The notes beneath the pieces were generated by a model that searched no databases, was not told the DNA's origin, and saw only the letters and a list, made by a program, of their open reading frames with translations. From the NCBI GenBank assembly GCA_036378535.1, contig DASUWH010000065.1:1-64000 (forward strand): a DNA stretch of 64,000 nucleotides, given 5' to 3'. Positions 15,187-24,178 of this stretch are shown here, piece by piece. The number at the start of each line of letters is the position of its first letter. The stretch's first letter is position 1. Position numbers and translations under genes: made by a program. Origin of the DNA: Gp1-AA122 sp036378535. GTDB taxonomy: Bacteria > Acidobacteriota > Terriglobia > Terriglobales > Acidobacteriaceae.

Positions 15187-17979
15187 TTAGCGGTCGCGCA
15201 GCTGATTGGAATTTCGCGGCGCAGGCATGGGCTGATCGCCCTTCCGATCCCGCCACAGAATGGCATTCAAAGCGGCTGCATTGGCGGCATCCGGGCGCGA
15301 AAAATCCATTTGGCTCGATTCTTTTGCGCCTGGTCCGTGCGGCGGGTTCATCTCGTAAATCAGGCCATTGTTGCGGTTGCGCCAATCGGCATTGAAGGGC
15401 TGTTGATTTCCATCTCCCGCAAACAGCGGCGCCATCACTGGCGCATGCGCATCGTTCTGATTCATCGGCGGCAGTCCGAGCAGTTCCTCCATGCTGTGGA
15501 TCAGGTTGACGGTGGTGTAAAACTGGTGGGCAACGTAGGGCTGCTCGGCCGACGCGGGGGAATATCTGCTGATCACGAACGCTGTCGAGCGATGCGCATC
15601 CACGTGGTCGGCTCCATTTTGCGCGTCATCCTCGACCACAAAAATCGCGGTGTCATCCCAGTAAGGGCTATGCGAGACCGCCTCGACCACTCGCCCCAAC
15701 GCGAGATCGTTATCCGCAACGGAAGCGGCTGGACGCGGCGAGCCCGGCCTTGTACCCGCCGTATGGTCATCGGGCAGATATAAAAGCACGAACTGCGGCA
15801 ACTCGCTTCCCTTGCCATTCTTTCGTGCGTCGACGAATTGCTGAAATTCGTTCAGAAACTCATCCGCCCGAAGCTGGTCCGGATACGAGGTGTTGAAGTC
15901 CACGTAAAGCGGATCGAAGTGATCGCGCAAGGCGCTTTTGGTGGCAACCAGTCGCTGCACCAGCGGAACTTTCCAGGGCCACGGACTAGGCCCTCCATGG
16001 GGCATTCCCACGTTTGCAGGCAGGGGCTCGCCCTGGGCCACCGCATCGCGAGGACATTGGTGGACAACTCCGTGTGGCGTTCCCTGCTTGGGGGATTTGC
16101 TTTTCCCTGCTTTCTCGCTACACCACTCGCCATTGATGAACTCCCCGTAATCCCGGAAGCTCACGCCGTGATGGACGAGATTGTCCCAGACAAAGCCGGT
16201 CTGCGGATCGTTGATATCGGCCTCGTCATGATCGAAAGCATACTCATCCGCGACCACGCCCTGAAAATCATACGTCCGCTCTTTGCCGCGGTAAGTAATT
16301 TGCCAGGTCTTCTCGTTGTAATCGGAGGTAATCGCCGCCGTTGACCAGTTGTGCCCGTCCCCGGAAACTTCCCCGCTGTCATAAAAATTGTCGAGCACGC
16401 CAAACTGCAAGGCCAGCTTGTGTTCGTTGGGAGTGACATCCTCGCCATACATCGTTAACGACCGGTCCCCGTCGCCCACTTTCAAATCCCCGAGAATCTG
16501 ATCATAAGTGCGGTTTTCCTTGATCACATAAATTACGTGCCGAATACGATTGCTTTCATTGCGAAACACGATCTTGCCCGGATCGGAGTGGAGCAGGTTT
16601 TCCTCTTCCACCTGGCCCGTCAAATCAGCGAGATTCTGTTCCGCTCTTCGATAGTTGAGGCGCGCAAGCGAGCCGCGCAAGAGCGTCGCAATGTAAGGAT
16701 GATCCCTGCGCCAGGTCGTCGACCCCACTTCGTCCTTGCCATTATTCGGTCCTGTCCCGGTACCCTTCGCGGTCGCGACCAGCAGATCATCTCCATGCAC
16801 AGCCAGTGCACTGGGGTACCAATCGGTGGGAATAAAACCAAGCGCCTCAACAGCGCTGCTTTTCTTGTTCACCGAACGTTTGGCCAAATCGAAGACCGCG
16901 ATGGCGTTGATTCCCGCATCTGCCACGTACAATCTATCTCCGTCCGCCGAAATCGCCAGCGCATTAGGAATTGCCCCTGCATACTCCTGTCCCGGAACTC
17001 TCGTCGAACTCACGTGAATCAGTTCACCGCTGGCGGTAGAAATGGCAGCCACTGAGTCGCTATTCGACAAGGCTACATAAAGAAGTTTCTCGTCGGGCGC
17101 TAACGCCATCGCGGTCGGATGCGAGCCCGGGGCGGTAGCATCACCGGGCCGTAGCAGGGGAATCCGGCGAATTACTTTGCCCGCCTCCAGGTCCAACTCA
17201 GCAACCTGTGATGCATTCCATAGACTGCACCAGGCGCGCCGCCCGTCGCGGCTGGCCACTATCGTGTAAGGAAATGAAGATGGAACCAGGTGGTTGGTAC
17301 TGAGATCGAAGCGCTTGAGAATGCGTCCGCTGCCGGGCTCAAGCAACACAACATTATCCGAAAAATTATTGGCCACCAGGAGTTGATCGCCGCGGCTACC
17401 GCGAACAACCGCCAGTCCCGCTGGGTAAGGAATTGCCGCGCCAGCACGCAATTTGAATAGCCCGCTGGAAATCTGCTTGCCCCCCGCCACCTCTTGCGGC
17501 GGAATTTTCAGGAACCGCTCGGGCGCAAGCTTCCCATTCTGCCAGCTGTACACCGCAATTCCATTTCCCGTATCGCCAGGTTTTTCCCCCGTGGGATCAG
17601 TGATCGAACCGACCGATGCGTACAGGTGCTTCCCGTCGGAACTGAACTCCAATCCCAGAAAGTAGCTCTGATGAGCATCCTCTCCGAGCCGTTCATCCGG
17701 GAAGTCAGTGAGCTCATTCGTGCTCAGGTCGAGTACCGCAATGGACTGGTGTGCTCGCGTCTGTTGCGTTCCGTACCCATCGTTCAACAAGGCCGCATAA
17801 CGCCCGTCAGGACTGACGGCAATCGTAGCCGGAAAACTATTCAACGGACCGATGAGTCCAGGCGCCGGCGTACTCAGAAGCTTGCTGGTTGGCAGGTCGA
17901 CACGTTTCGAAGAGGGTGGCGCTTGCGCCAGAAACAGGAAAACGAAACCCAGGGCCACGCCCAAGCGCAAAGCTTTCAC
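15187..17979 (-). CDS. exported YncE-like beta-propeller / phosphoesterase fusion protein
   Basis: 930 aa. Signal peptide at about residues 1-20. A seven-bladed YVTN/YncE-type propeller (about 40-420) shows repeated D-G-R and Y-V-A segments such as IAVSPDGRYAALLNDG, MALAPDEKLLYVALSNSDSV and LAISADGDRLYVADAG. A phosphoesterase domain (about 445-890) opens with IRHVIYVIKENRTYDQILGDL, the mark of the phospholipase C/acid phosphatase-like family, and has metal-ligand regions HNWSTAAI and FVVEDDAQNGADHVDAHRS. It is likely periplasmic or surface-bound and may release phosphate from organic esters, which would suit its position next to the pst genes; substrate unknown. It is monocistronic. Confidence 0.86.
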   Translation of the reverse strand: MKALRLGVALGFVFLFLAQAPPSSKRVDLPTSKLLSTPAPGLIGPLNSFPATIAVSPDGRYAALLNDGYGTQQTRAHQSIAVLDLSTNELTDFPDERLGEDAHQSYFLGLEFSSDGKHLYASVGSITDPTGEKPGDTGNGIAVYSWQNGKLAPERFLKIPPQEVAGGKQISSGLFKLRAGAAIPYPAGLAVVRGSRGDQLLVANNFSDNVVLLEPGSGRILKRFDLSTNHLVPSSFPYTIVASRDGRRAWCSLWNASQVAELDLEAGKVIRRIPLLRPGDATAPGSHPTAMALAPDEKLLYVALSNSDSVAAISTASGELIHVSSTRVPGQEYAGAIPNALAISADGDRLYVADAGINAIAVFDLAKRSVNKKSSAVEALGFIPTDWYPSALAVHGDDLLVATAKGTGTGPNNGKDEVGSTTWRRDHPYIATLLRGSLARLNYRRAEQNLADLTGQVEEENLLHSDPGKIVFRNESNRIRHVIYVIKENRTYDQILGDLKVGDGDRSLTMYGEDVTPNEHKLALQFGVLDNFYDSGEVSGDGHNWSTAAITSDYNEKTWQITYRGKERTYDFQGVVADEYAFDHDEADINDPQTGFVWDNLVHHGVSFRDYGEFINGEWCSEKAGKSKSPKQGTPHGVVHQCPRDAVAQGEPLPANVGMPHGGPSPWPWKVPLVQRLVATKSALRDHFDPLYVDFNTSYPDQLRADEFLNEFQQFVDARKNGKGSELPQFVLLYLPDDHTAGTRPGSPRPAASVADNDLALGRVVEAVSHSPYWDDTAIFVVEDDAQNGADHVDAHRSTAFVISRYSPASAEQPYVAHQFYTTVNLIHSMEELLGLPPMNQNDAHAPVMAPLFAGDGNQQPFNADWRNRNNGLIYEMNPPHGPGAKESSQMDFSRPDAANAAALNAILWRDRKGDQPMPAPRNSNQLRDR

Positions 17980-18094
17980 GAGCGTCTCCGATCAGCTTTG
18001 ATGAAATGCCGAAACATGTTATCGCGACCGCGTATCCGCGTGCGCACGAAATCTCGAAGGTAAGGCGGTAGGTACTAGATGCGCACTATAGTCT

Positions 18095-18121
18095 TTGCCA
18101 ACGACCAAAGACCAACGACTA
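18095..18121. repeat. dispersed repeat of the CCAACGACC family
   Basis: TTGCCAACGACCAAAGACCAACGACTA closely matches segments at 33819-33851 and 61483-61515, with an inverted relative at 61429-61460. It lies 14 bp from the phoU stop codon. It is a short intergenic repeat of unknown origin. Confidence 0.7.
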
Positions 18122-18134
18122 GCGCCGCATTCTT

Positions 18135-18833
18135 TCAGCTTCTGTCTATGATGGGCTGGCGCCCGCTACTGTCCGCGACGGCAACATTGTGCCGCACGTC
18201 AGCTCCACGGACCCAGAAAATGACATCCTCGGCGATGTTGGTAGCGTGATCCGCTACCCGCTCCAGGTTGCGTGCCACCAGCAGCGCGTCCAGGGCCTGC
18301 CGCGTGATTTCCGGGCTGTCATTCATTTTGCGGGTTAAGTTGATGAAAGCTTCATCGCGCATGCGATCCACAACGTTATCCATCTCCAGCACGGCCTGGG
18401 CCAGTTCAGCCTTGCCCTCGATGAACGATTCCAGCGCGCGCCGCACCATCGCCGATGACGCGGTCGCCATGCGCGGAATATCAATGGGCAAATCAGCCGC
18501 CGGCAACTCGATCATATCCATCACCCGTTCGACGATGTTGACCGCCTGATCGCCCACCCGCTCCAGGTCAGAGTTGATCTTTGTGACGGCCAGGATAAAT
18601 CGCAGGTCTACGGCCATGGGCTGCTGCAGGGCGAGAAGATCGAAGGCAAGCTCATCGATCTCCCGTTCCGCCGAGTTGATGAGCGATTCGTTTTCCAGCA
18701 CCATGTGGCAGCGCGTCAGGTCGCGCTCGATGTAAGCCTGGCAGGCGCGATCTACGGCCTGCTCCGCCAGTCCGCCCATGGCCAGCAGTTTGCTCCTCAG
18801 TTCATCCAATCCTTGCTGAAAGCGAGTGCGCAT
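18135..18833 (-). CDS. phoU: phosphate-specific transport system accessory protein PhoU
   Basis: 232 aa, all-helical protein with two PhoU repeats (about residues 5-100 and 110-205). Seen: the paired metal-binding motifs E-x-x-x-D-x-x-E (S-A-E-R-E-I-D-E, about 53-60) and DLERVGDQAVNI, and again NLERVADHATNIAEDVIFWVRG near the C-terminus. Family knowledge: PhoU restrains Pst uptake and the PhoR/PhoB system when phosphate is ample. Its ATG overlaps the pstB stop codon in TAATG, so translation is coupled. It is the last gene of the pstC-pstA-pstB-phoU operon. No phoR or phoB gene is in the window. Confidence 0.96.
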   Translation of the reverse strand: MRTRFQQGLDELRSKLLAMGGLAEQAVDRACQAYIERDLTRCHMVLENESLINSAEREIDELAFDLLALQQPMAVDLRFILAVTKINSDLERVGDQAVNIVERVMDMIELPAADLPIDIPRMATASSAMVRRALESFIEGKAELAQAVLEMDNVVDRMRDEAFINLTRKMNDSPEITRQALDALLVARNLERVADHATNIAEDVIFWVRGADVRHNVAVADSSGRQPIIDRS

Positions 18834-19591
18834 TATCCAAACCTGCCCGTTATGTAATCTTCCGTCCGCTTGTCGGAAGGATTCGTAAATATCTTTTCCG
18901 TTCGATCGAATTCGATCAGTTCCCCCAGAAGAAAAAAACCCGTGAACTCTGCCACCCGCGACGCCTGTTGCATATTATGAGTCACTATAACGATCGTGTA
19001 TTTTTCTTTCAGCTGAAAGATAAGTTCTTCGATCTTTCCTGTAGAAATAGGGTCGAGCGCCGAGGCGGGCTCGTCCATCAGCAGGACTTCCGGCTGTACC
19101 GCCAACGCCCGCGCAATGCACAGCCGTTGCTGCTGTCCTCCCGAAAGACTGGCGCCCGATTTCTTGCGAAGATGATCTTTGACTTCATCCCACAACGCCG
19201 CCTGTTGCAGTGACCGTTCCACGATTTCATCCAGCCGCCTCCGATCATGGAAGCCATTCAGCTTGAGACCCGCCGCGACATTGTCATAAATCGTCATGGT
19301 TGGAAACGGGTTAGGCTTCTGAAACACCATGCCCACCCGCCTCCGCACCTGGGTAGCCGATGTCCCGTTGTAAATATTCAATTCCCCAATGCGAACCCGG
19401 CCCTCCGCACGCGCGCCCGGAACCGTTTCGTGCATGCGGTTCAAGCAGCGCACATAAGTGGACTTGCCGCAGCCAGAGGGGCCGATGATCGCGGTGGCGT
19501 GATTGGCCGCGACCGCCATGGTTATGTTTTTGAGAGCCTGCGTGCTTCCAAACCAGGCGTTCAGATTTTCGACCTGGATGTCCACACCCAT
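18833..19591 (-). CDS. pstB: phosphate ABC transporter ATP-binding protein
   Basis: 252 aa cytoplasmic ATPase that drives phosphate import through PstCA. Seen: Walker A GPSGCGKST (about residues 37-45), Q-loop GMVFQKPNPFP, signature SGASLSGGQQQRLCIARA, Walker B VLLMDEPASALDP and the switch histidine in IVIVTHNMQQASRV. Length and motifs match PstB closely. The start lies one base after the pstA stop codon and the stop overlaps the phoU start, so all four genes form a tightly packed operon. Confidence 0.97.
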   Translation of the reverse strand: MGVDIQVENLNAWFGSTQALKNITMAVAANHATAIIGPSGCGKSTYVRCLNRMHETVPGARAEGRVRIGELNIYNGTSATQVRRRVGMVFQKPNPFPTMTIYDNVAAGLKLNGFHDRRRLDEIVERSLQQAALWDEVKDHLRKKSGASLSGGQQQRLCIARALAVQPEVLLMDEPASALDPISTGKIEELIFQLKEKYTIVIVTHNMQQASRVAEFTGFFLLGELIEFDRTEKIFTNPSDKRTEDYITGRFG

Positions 19592-20470
19592 TTAGGTCAC
19601 TCCCTTAAGCATGCCCCGCCCCGCCGCGATGCGGACAGCGGTCACGGCCAGCACGATCAGAACAATCAGAATGAGGGCCCCGGCCCACGCCTGCCGGTGC
19701 CACTCATCGAAGGGTGAGATCGCGTAGGTGAAAATCTGTAAGGGCAGAGCGGCGGTCGGCTGATTCACCTTCCAGTTCCAGAACTGATTTCCAAAAGCCG
19801 TAAACAGCAAAGGCGCCGTCTCTCCGGCGATGCGCGCAAATGCCAGCATGACTCCGGTGATTACACCTGAGGTCGCGGTGCGAAGAGTTATCGAAATCGT
19901 CGTTCGCCAGCGCGACACCCCCAAACCATAAGCGGCTTCCCTCACCTGGATCGGTACCAGCAGCAGCATCTCTTCAGTCGTGCGAGTGATGGTTGGGACC
20001 ATCATGATGGCCAAAGCCGTCCCGCCCGCTAGCGCGGAAAAATGCTTTTGCGTCAGTACCACAATGCTGTAGCCCACGATACCGATCACGATTGACGGCA
20101 CGCCGTTCAGAACGTCGGCAGTGAATCGGATCAGATCACCGAAGCGCCCGCGCCCATACTCCGCCAGGTAGATGCCGGCACCAATTCCTAGTGGAACTCC
20201 GATAAGACTCGCAATCCCCAGGATCAAAATCGACCCACCGATGGCATTGGCCATGCCACCGCCGGCCTCGCCGACCGGCTTCGGCGTTTGCGTCAGAAAC
20301 GCCCAGTTCAGTGCTCCAAAGCCCTTGTAAACCAGGTAGCCAAAGATCGCGATAAGGGGCACTAAGACGAGCAGGACAGCACCCCCAGCCGCGATCGTCG
20401 CCAGCACATCGACGATTCGTCGCCGCAGCCCCACTACCGGAATGCCCGATTTGGAATTCGAATCAGACAT
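19592..20470 (-). CDS. pstA: phosphate ABC transporter permease PstA
   Basis: 292 aa with about six transmembrane helices. Seen: the PstA/PstC permease signature GVPSIVIGIVGYSIVV (about residues 130-145), and the EAA-like cytoplasmic loop EMLLLVPIQVREAAYGLGVSRWRTT that contacts PstB. It ends just before pstB. Its start overlaps the end of pstC by 8 bp. It forms the inner-membrane channel together with PstC. Confidence 0.96.
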   Translation of the reverse strand: MSDSNSKSGIPVVGLRRRIVDVLATIAAGGAVLLVLVPLIAIFGYLVYKGFGALNWAFLTQTPKPVGEAGGGMANAIGGSILILGIASLIGVPLGIGAGIYLAEYGRGRFGDLIRFTADVLNGVPSIVIGIVGYSIVVLTQKHFSALAGGTALAIMMVPTITRTTEEMLLLVPIQVREAAYGLGVSRWRTTISITLRTATSGVITGVMLAFARIAGETAPLLFTAFGNQFWNWKVNQPTAALPLQIFTYAISPFDEWHRQAWAGALILIVLIVLAVTAVRIAAGRGMLKGVT

Positions 20471-21497
20471 TGCCCCTCGCCGGAGTTCCCCTGGTCACGG
20501 TCCACACCAGCAGCTGGGCCAGAATATTCACGACGATGGTCACCAGAAACAGAGCCAGCCCGATCTGTACCAGCGAACTCAAATACAGATCGCCGGTAGC
20601 TTCGCTAAACTCGTTAGCAATGACGCTGGCCATGGTATAGCCGGGAGCGAACAGAGATTTCGCAACCTCAGCGCGATTTCCGATCACCATGGTCACGGCC
20701 ATGGTTTCACCGAGCGCGCGGCCCAGGCCGAGAATGATTCCGCCCACGATTCCCGCGCGCGCATTCCGCAGAACGCCCATGCGGATCATCTCCCAGCGGG
20801 TCGCTCCCAGTGCCAGAACTGCTTCGCGCTGTTGCTGCGGAACTGCCGTCATGACCTCGCGTGTAATTGCCGAGACAATGGGAATAATCATGATGGCAAG
20901 AATCACTCCTGCCGCCAGCATCCCGATTCCATAAGGGGCGCCTTCAAACAAACCGGTCCAACCAAAATACTTCCCCAGAAATGGCTCGACATATTCCCGC
21001 AGCAGCGGCACCAGCACGAAGATCGCCCACAGCCCATAGATAACGCTGGGAATCGCTGCCAAGAGTTCCGTTGTAAAGGCCAGGCCGCTGCGCAACCAGC
21101 GCGGGCTCATTTCCGTAATGAACACCGCCACTCCAATCGCAAGCGGAACAGAAATGATCAGGGCCAGAATGGATGAAACGAGAGTGCCGTAGACGAACGG
21201 CAGGGCCCCAAACTGATCGTTGACCGGATCCCAATCGTGCGTGACAAAAAATCTCCATCCGAACGCGTGCCACGCCAGCTGGCCCTTGGTAACCAATTCG
21301 TAAACAATCAGGCCGACTATGACCAGGACTGCGGCTCCGCAAGCCAGCATGGCGGCGTGGAAAGTACGATCGGCCCAGGCCGAACTTTTTTCGGGAATCA
21401 GGAGAGCCGGTTGCGTCACCGTTTCGCTTGTAATTTCCCGTCTGGAGATGAGCTCCGGGCCAGACAGTTGCGGCGCTCCCAAGGCGCGATTCGCCAT
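20463..21497 (-). CDS. pstC: phosphate ABC transporter permease PstC
   Basis: 344 aa permease with about six transmembrane helices after a 35-residue cytoplasmic N-terminus that is longer than usual. Seen: LLAAIPSVIYGLWAIFVLVPLLREYV (permease signature, about residues 145-170), the EAA loop EVMTAVPQQQREAVLALGATRWEM, and GRALGETMAVTMVIGN, typical of PstC. It is the first gene of the pstC-pstA-pstB-phoU operon. A candidate Pho box lies 22 bp upstream. pstS is not in this operon but 5.6 kb away on the same strand. Confidence 0.96.
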   Translation of the reverse strand: MANRALGAPQLSGPELISRREITSETVTQPALLIPEKSSAWADRTFHAAMLACGAAVLVIVGLIVYELVTKGQLAWHAFGWRFFVTHDWDPVNDQFGALPFVYGTLVSSILALIISVPLAIGVAVFITEMSPRWLRSGLAFTTELLAAIPSVIYGLWAIFVLVPLLREYVEPFLGKYFGWTGLFEGAPYGIGMLAAGVILAIMIIPIVSAITREVMTAVPQQQREAVLALGATRWEMIRMGVLRNARAGIVGGIILGLGRALGETMAVTMVIGNRAEVAKSLFAPGYTMASVIANEFSEATGDLYLSSLVQIGLALFLVTIVVNILAQLLVWTVTRGTPARGNV

Positions 21498-21518
21498 AAA
21501 ATCACCTTAACAGCACCG

Positions 21519-21534
21519 TGTTACAGCAATGTTA
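21519..21534. promoter_or_regulatory. candidate Pho box (TGTTA-N6-TGTTA) between pstC and the CHAD gene
   Basis: Two TGTTA units at 21519-21523 and 21530-21534 are spaced 11 bp start to start, the helical-turn spacing of PhoB half-sites. The identical arrangement occurs upstream of pstS at 28099-28114. The region is divergent, so the site could serve pstC, the CHAD-ppx genes or both. The repeats read 5' to 3' on the plus strand. A PhoB-type function is inferred. Confidence 0.5.
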
Positions 21535-21631
21535 AAATGGGTATTGCCGCTGGTGCTTCGGGCTGCCCGACGCGACCAAGCATTGCTTTTCCGCCCCGAA
21601 ACTTGTATTTTTGCATCCCCGGTTAGAACTT

Positions 21632-22480
21632 ATGGCGTTCGATCACGATCGCGTGGCACAGCTTTTTGAAAAACTGGACCGGCAAGCCACCAAGCTCTCC
21701 GTCAAGCCTCAGCCCAAAAACATCCACCAGTTCCGCACCGCCGCACGACGCGTAGAAACGGTTCTGGGAGAGCTGATTCCCGACCAGGACCGCAAGGGCC
21801 GTAAGCTCCTGAAGCTGGTCAGCCGCCTACGGCGCCGCGCGGGCAGAGTTCGTGACCTGGATGTCCAGATCGCGGCCTTGCGCAACCTCAAGGTTTCCGA
21901 GCAGCCGGGTCTGAAAACCCAGATACTTCAAGCCCTGTCCGAGAAGCGAGCCAGGCGGGAAAAACGTTTTCTCGACATGGTGGATAAAGCTACCGTTCGC
22001 CAACTTCGACGCCGTCTCAAGCGCGCCCAGGAACGCTTCCCGGATCCGGCCCCGGATCCATCTGCAGTCGCACAAAGCATGCTGGCGGGATTTGCGAATC
22101 ACAATGGGGCGATCACCGAAAAGCTGTTGCACAGCTATCGAGTTCAAGGCAAAAAAATTCGCTACATCGCTGAACTGGTGCCGGATGATGCCAGGGCGCA
22201 GCGCATGGTTGAGCAATTGAAGCGTATGCAGGATGCCTTAGGCGAGTGGCACGACTGGTTGACACTGAACTCCACCGTCGCCAAGTTGATACCCGATGGC
22301 ACCAATTCGCCTTTGCGGTCCGCGGTCAGTAATATCATGCGAGCCAAATATCGAGATGCCGTGCAGGCGGTAAATTTCGCCAAGACACAACTGCTCAAAA
22401 AGCCGACCGAACCCGCGCAGATGGCAAGTAATGGCAGGCGAAGTGTTGGCACCGTGGAGGCAGCCCGAGCTGTGGCTTGA
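21632..22480 (+). CDS. CHAD-domain protein
   Basis: 282 aa. Start ATG at 21632 is preferred to an in-frame TTG at 21611. The CHAD domain (conserved histidine alpha-helical, about residues 5-270) shows the paired H-x-x-R-x-x-x-R-R motif in HQFRTAARRVETVLGEL (about 33-49), RLRRRAGRVRDLDVQIAALR and, in the second half, YRVQGKKIRYIAELV and MQDALGEWHDWLTL. Known of the family: CHAD proteins bind polyphosphate through this basic surface and often lie beside polyphosphate genes. Here the neighbour downstream is ppx, and ppk1, sixA and pst genes surround it. The protein is strongly basic, as expected for polyphosphate binding. Confidence 0.9.
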   Translation: MAFDHDRVAQLFEKLDRQATKLSVKPQPKNIHQFRTAARRVETVLGELIPDQDRKGRKLLKLVSRLRRRAGRVRDLDVQIAALRNLKVSEQPGLKTQILQALSEKRARREKRFLDMVDKATVRQLRRRLKRAQERFPDPAPDPSAVAQSMLAGFANHNGAITEKLLHSYRVQGKKIRYIAELVPDDARAQRMVEQLKRMQDALGEWHDWLTLNSTVAKLIPDGTNSPLRSAVSNIMRAKYRDAVQAVNFAKTQLLKKPTEPAQMASNGRRSVGTVEAARAVA

Positions 22481-22657
22481 GTTGTCCTGTGCTGCCGGCG
22501 CGGGTGTGACCGCGAATATCACACCTCGCGACGAATCTTCCACAGGTGATGTCAGAATCTTCCGCGATCACCTCGATGCTGGACCACAGACTTCTAATGC
22601 AAAGCCCCGCTTGTTCTACACTGATGCCAGGGAAACTCACGTTTCTGCGGTCCTTTC

Positions 22658-24178
22658 ATGCCCATCTTTGCTGCCGTTGACATCGGTTCCAACTCGGTGC
22701 GCTTGAAGATCGCGCAGCTCAACCGCCGTCGCCTTGAGTCTATTCATGAGGACCGCGAAGTTACCCGCCTCGGCGAGTCGGTCTTCCGGACGGGTTTTCT
22801 CTCTCCTGAGGCCATTGCCAACACCGTAAAGGTTTTGCGCCGCTTTCACCGCGCTTGCCAACGCCTGGGCACTGACACGGTACGCGTGGTAGGCACCAGC
22901 GCCTTGCGCGATGCTCGCAATTCGCGCGCATTTTTGGAGTGGGTGAGGTCCGCAACTGGTTGGACGGTGGAAATTATTTCCGGTCTGGAAGAAGCGCGTC
23001 TCATCCATTTGGGACTCGTCTCCTCGCTCAAGATGGGCGCGGCTCCTGCGCTGATGATCGATCTGGGCGGCGGCAGTTGCGAATTGACGACCTCGGTCGC
23101 AGGCCACATCCGCGAGACCGTCAGCCTGCCCTTGGGCGCCGTCCGCCTGACGAATGAATTCCTTCACCATGATCCGCCACGCAAAGCCGAGCTCCAGAGC
23201 TTGCGCGGATTCATTACTCGCGAACTCCGCCGCGTTTCCGCGCGCATCATCAAGCTGAGCATTAATACTGTAATTGCAACTTCCGGAACGGCGGCTTCTC
23301 TGGCTGCCGTGTGCCAGGCGTTATCCAGGAATCGAGCCTCCAGCGTCACGCGAGCGCAGATGAAACGCATCGCGAAACTCATCTCCAAATCAAGCCTGGA
23401 ACAACGCCGCCACTTGAACGGGATTGGGCCGCGCCGCGCCGAGATCATTGTGGCCGGCGCCATCGTCTACTCCGAACTGCTCGAGCAATGCCGTCTGCGC
23501 GGCTTCCGTTATTCCCCGCTGGGGTTGCGGGACGGATTATTGGCGCAAATGGCGGCCGAACACGATCGGGGAATCCGGTCCAGAAAGCAGATCGAGTCCG
23601 AACGTTGGGATTCCTTGCAAGCCGCTCTCGCCCACTACCGCGTGGACACTCACCACGCCTTACAGGTGCGGGAATCAGCGATGAAATTATTCGACGGCCT
23701 GAAATCCGTGCACAGCTTGCCGCCGGAGTATCGCGAATGGCTCTCCGCGGCCGCCATGCTCTACGAAGTGGGTGACTACGTCAACCGCAGCGGCCGCCAC
23801 CGGCATACTCACTACATCATTTCTCATTCGGAAATACTCGGCTACACTCCCGAGCAACGGCGAGTCATTGCCGCAGTCGCGCGTTATCTCGGAAAATCCC
23901 GCCCCAGTGCCGCCGATGGCCCGATCAAAACACTGCCGCCCCAGGAGCGCCAGCATGTTCCCAAGGCTTCGCAGCTTCTGCGTCTGGCCCGCGCGCTCAA
24001 CCTCGGCCGTACGCACTCGGTAAGCGATTTGCGCGTTCGCCTGCGCGATGCCGAAGTGCAAATGATCCTGCGGCCGGCCCGCGGAGCCGGCATTGAGCTG
24101 GAATTGTGGGCCCTTGAAAAAGAGAAGAACTATTTCCGCGAAGTCTTCGGACGCACGCTTTCGGCCGCCGTGGCATAA
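22658..24178 (+). CDS. ppx: exopolyphosphatase / guanosine pentaphosphatase (Ppx/GppA)
   Basis: 506 aa. The N-terminal actin-like ATPase-fold domain (about residues 1-300) has AAVDIGSNSVRLKI, VVGTSALRDARN, ISGLEEARLIHLG and MIDLGGGSCELT phosphate-binding loops. The C-terminal HD-like helical domain (about 320-500) has the sequence AAAMLYEVGDYVN…RHRHTHYIISHSEILGYTP. It hydrolyses terminal phosphates from polyphosphate or pppGpp. The usual H-E/H-D pair in this C-terminal domain reads Y-E here, so metal-dependent HD activity is doubtful, as in other Ppx proteins where the domain is structural. It is 177 bp downstream of the CHAD gene. Its 3' end overlaps the convergent sixA gene by 49 bp. Confidence 0.93.
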   Translation: MPIFAAVDIGSNSVRLKIAQLNRRRLESIHEDREVTRLGESVFRTGFLSPEAIANTVKVLRRFHRACQRLGTDTVRVVGTSALRDARNSRAFLEWVRSATGWTVEIISGLEEARLIHLGLVSSLKMGAAPALMIDLGGGSCELTTSVAGHIRETVSLPLGAVRLTNEFLHHDPPRKAELQSLRGFITRELRRVSARIIKLSINTVIATSGTAASLAAVCQALSRNRASSVTRAQMKRIAKLISKSSLEQRRHLNGIGPRRAEIIVAGAIVYSELLEQCRLRGFRYSPLGLRDGLLAQMAAEHDRGIRSRKQIESERWDSLQAALAHYRVDTHHALQVRESAMKLFDGLKSVHSLPPEYREWLSAAAMLYEVGDYVNRSGRHRHTHYIISHSEILGYTPEQRRVIAAVARYLGKSRPSAADGPIKTLPPQERQHVPKASQLLRLARALNLGRTHSVSDLRVRLRDAEVQMILRPARGAGIELELWALEKEKNYFREVFGRTLSAAVA

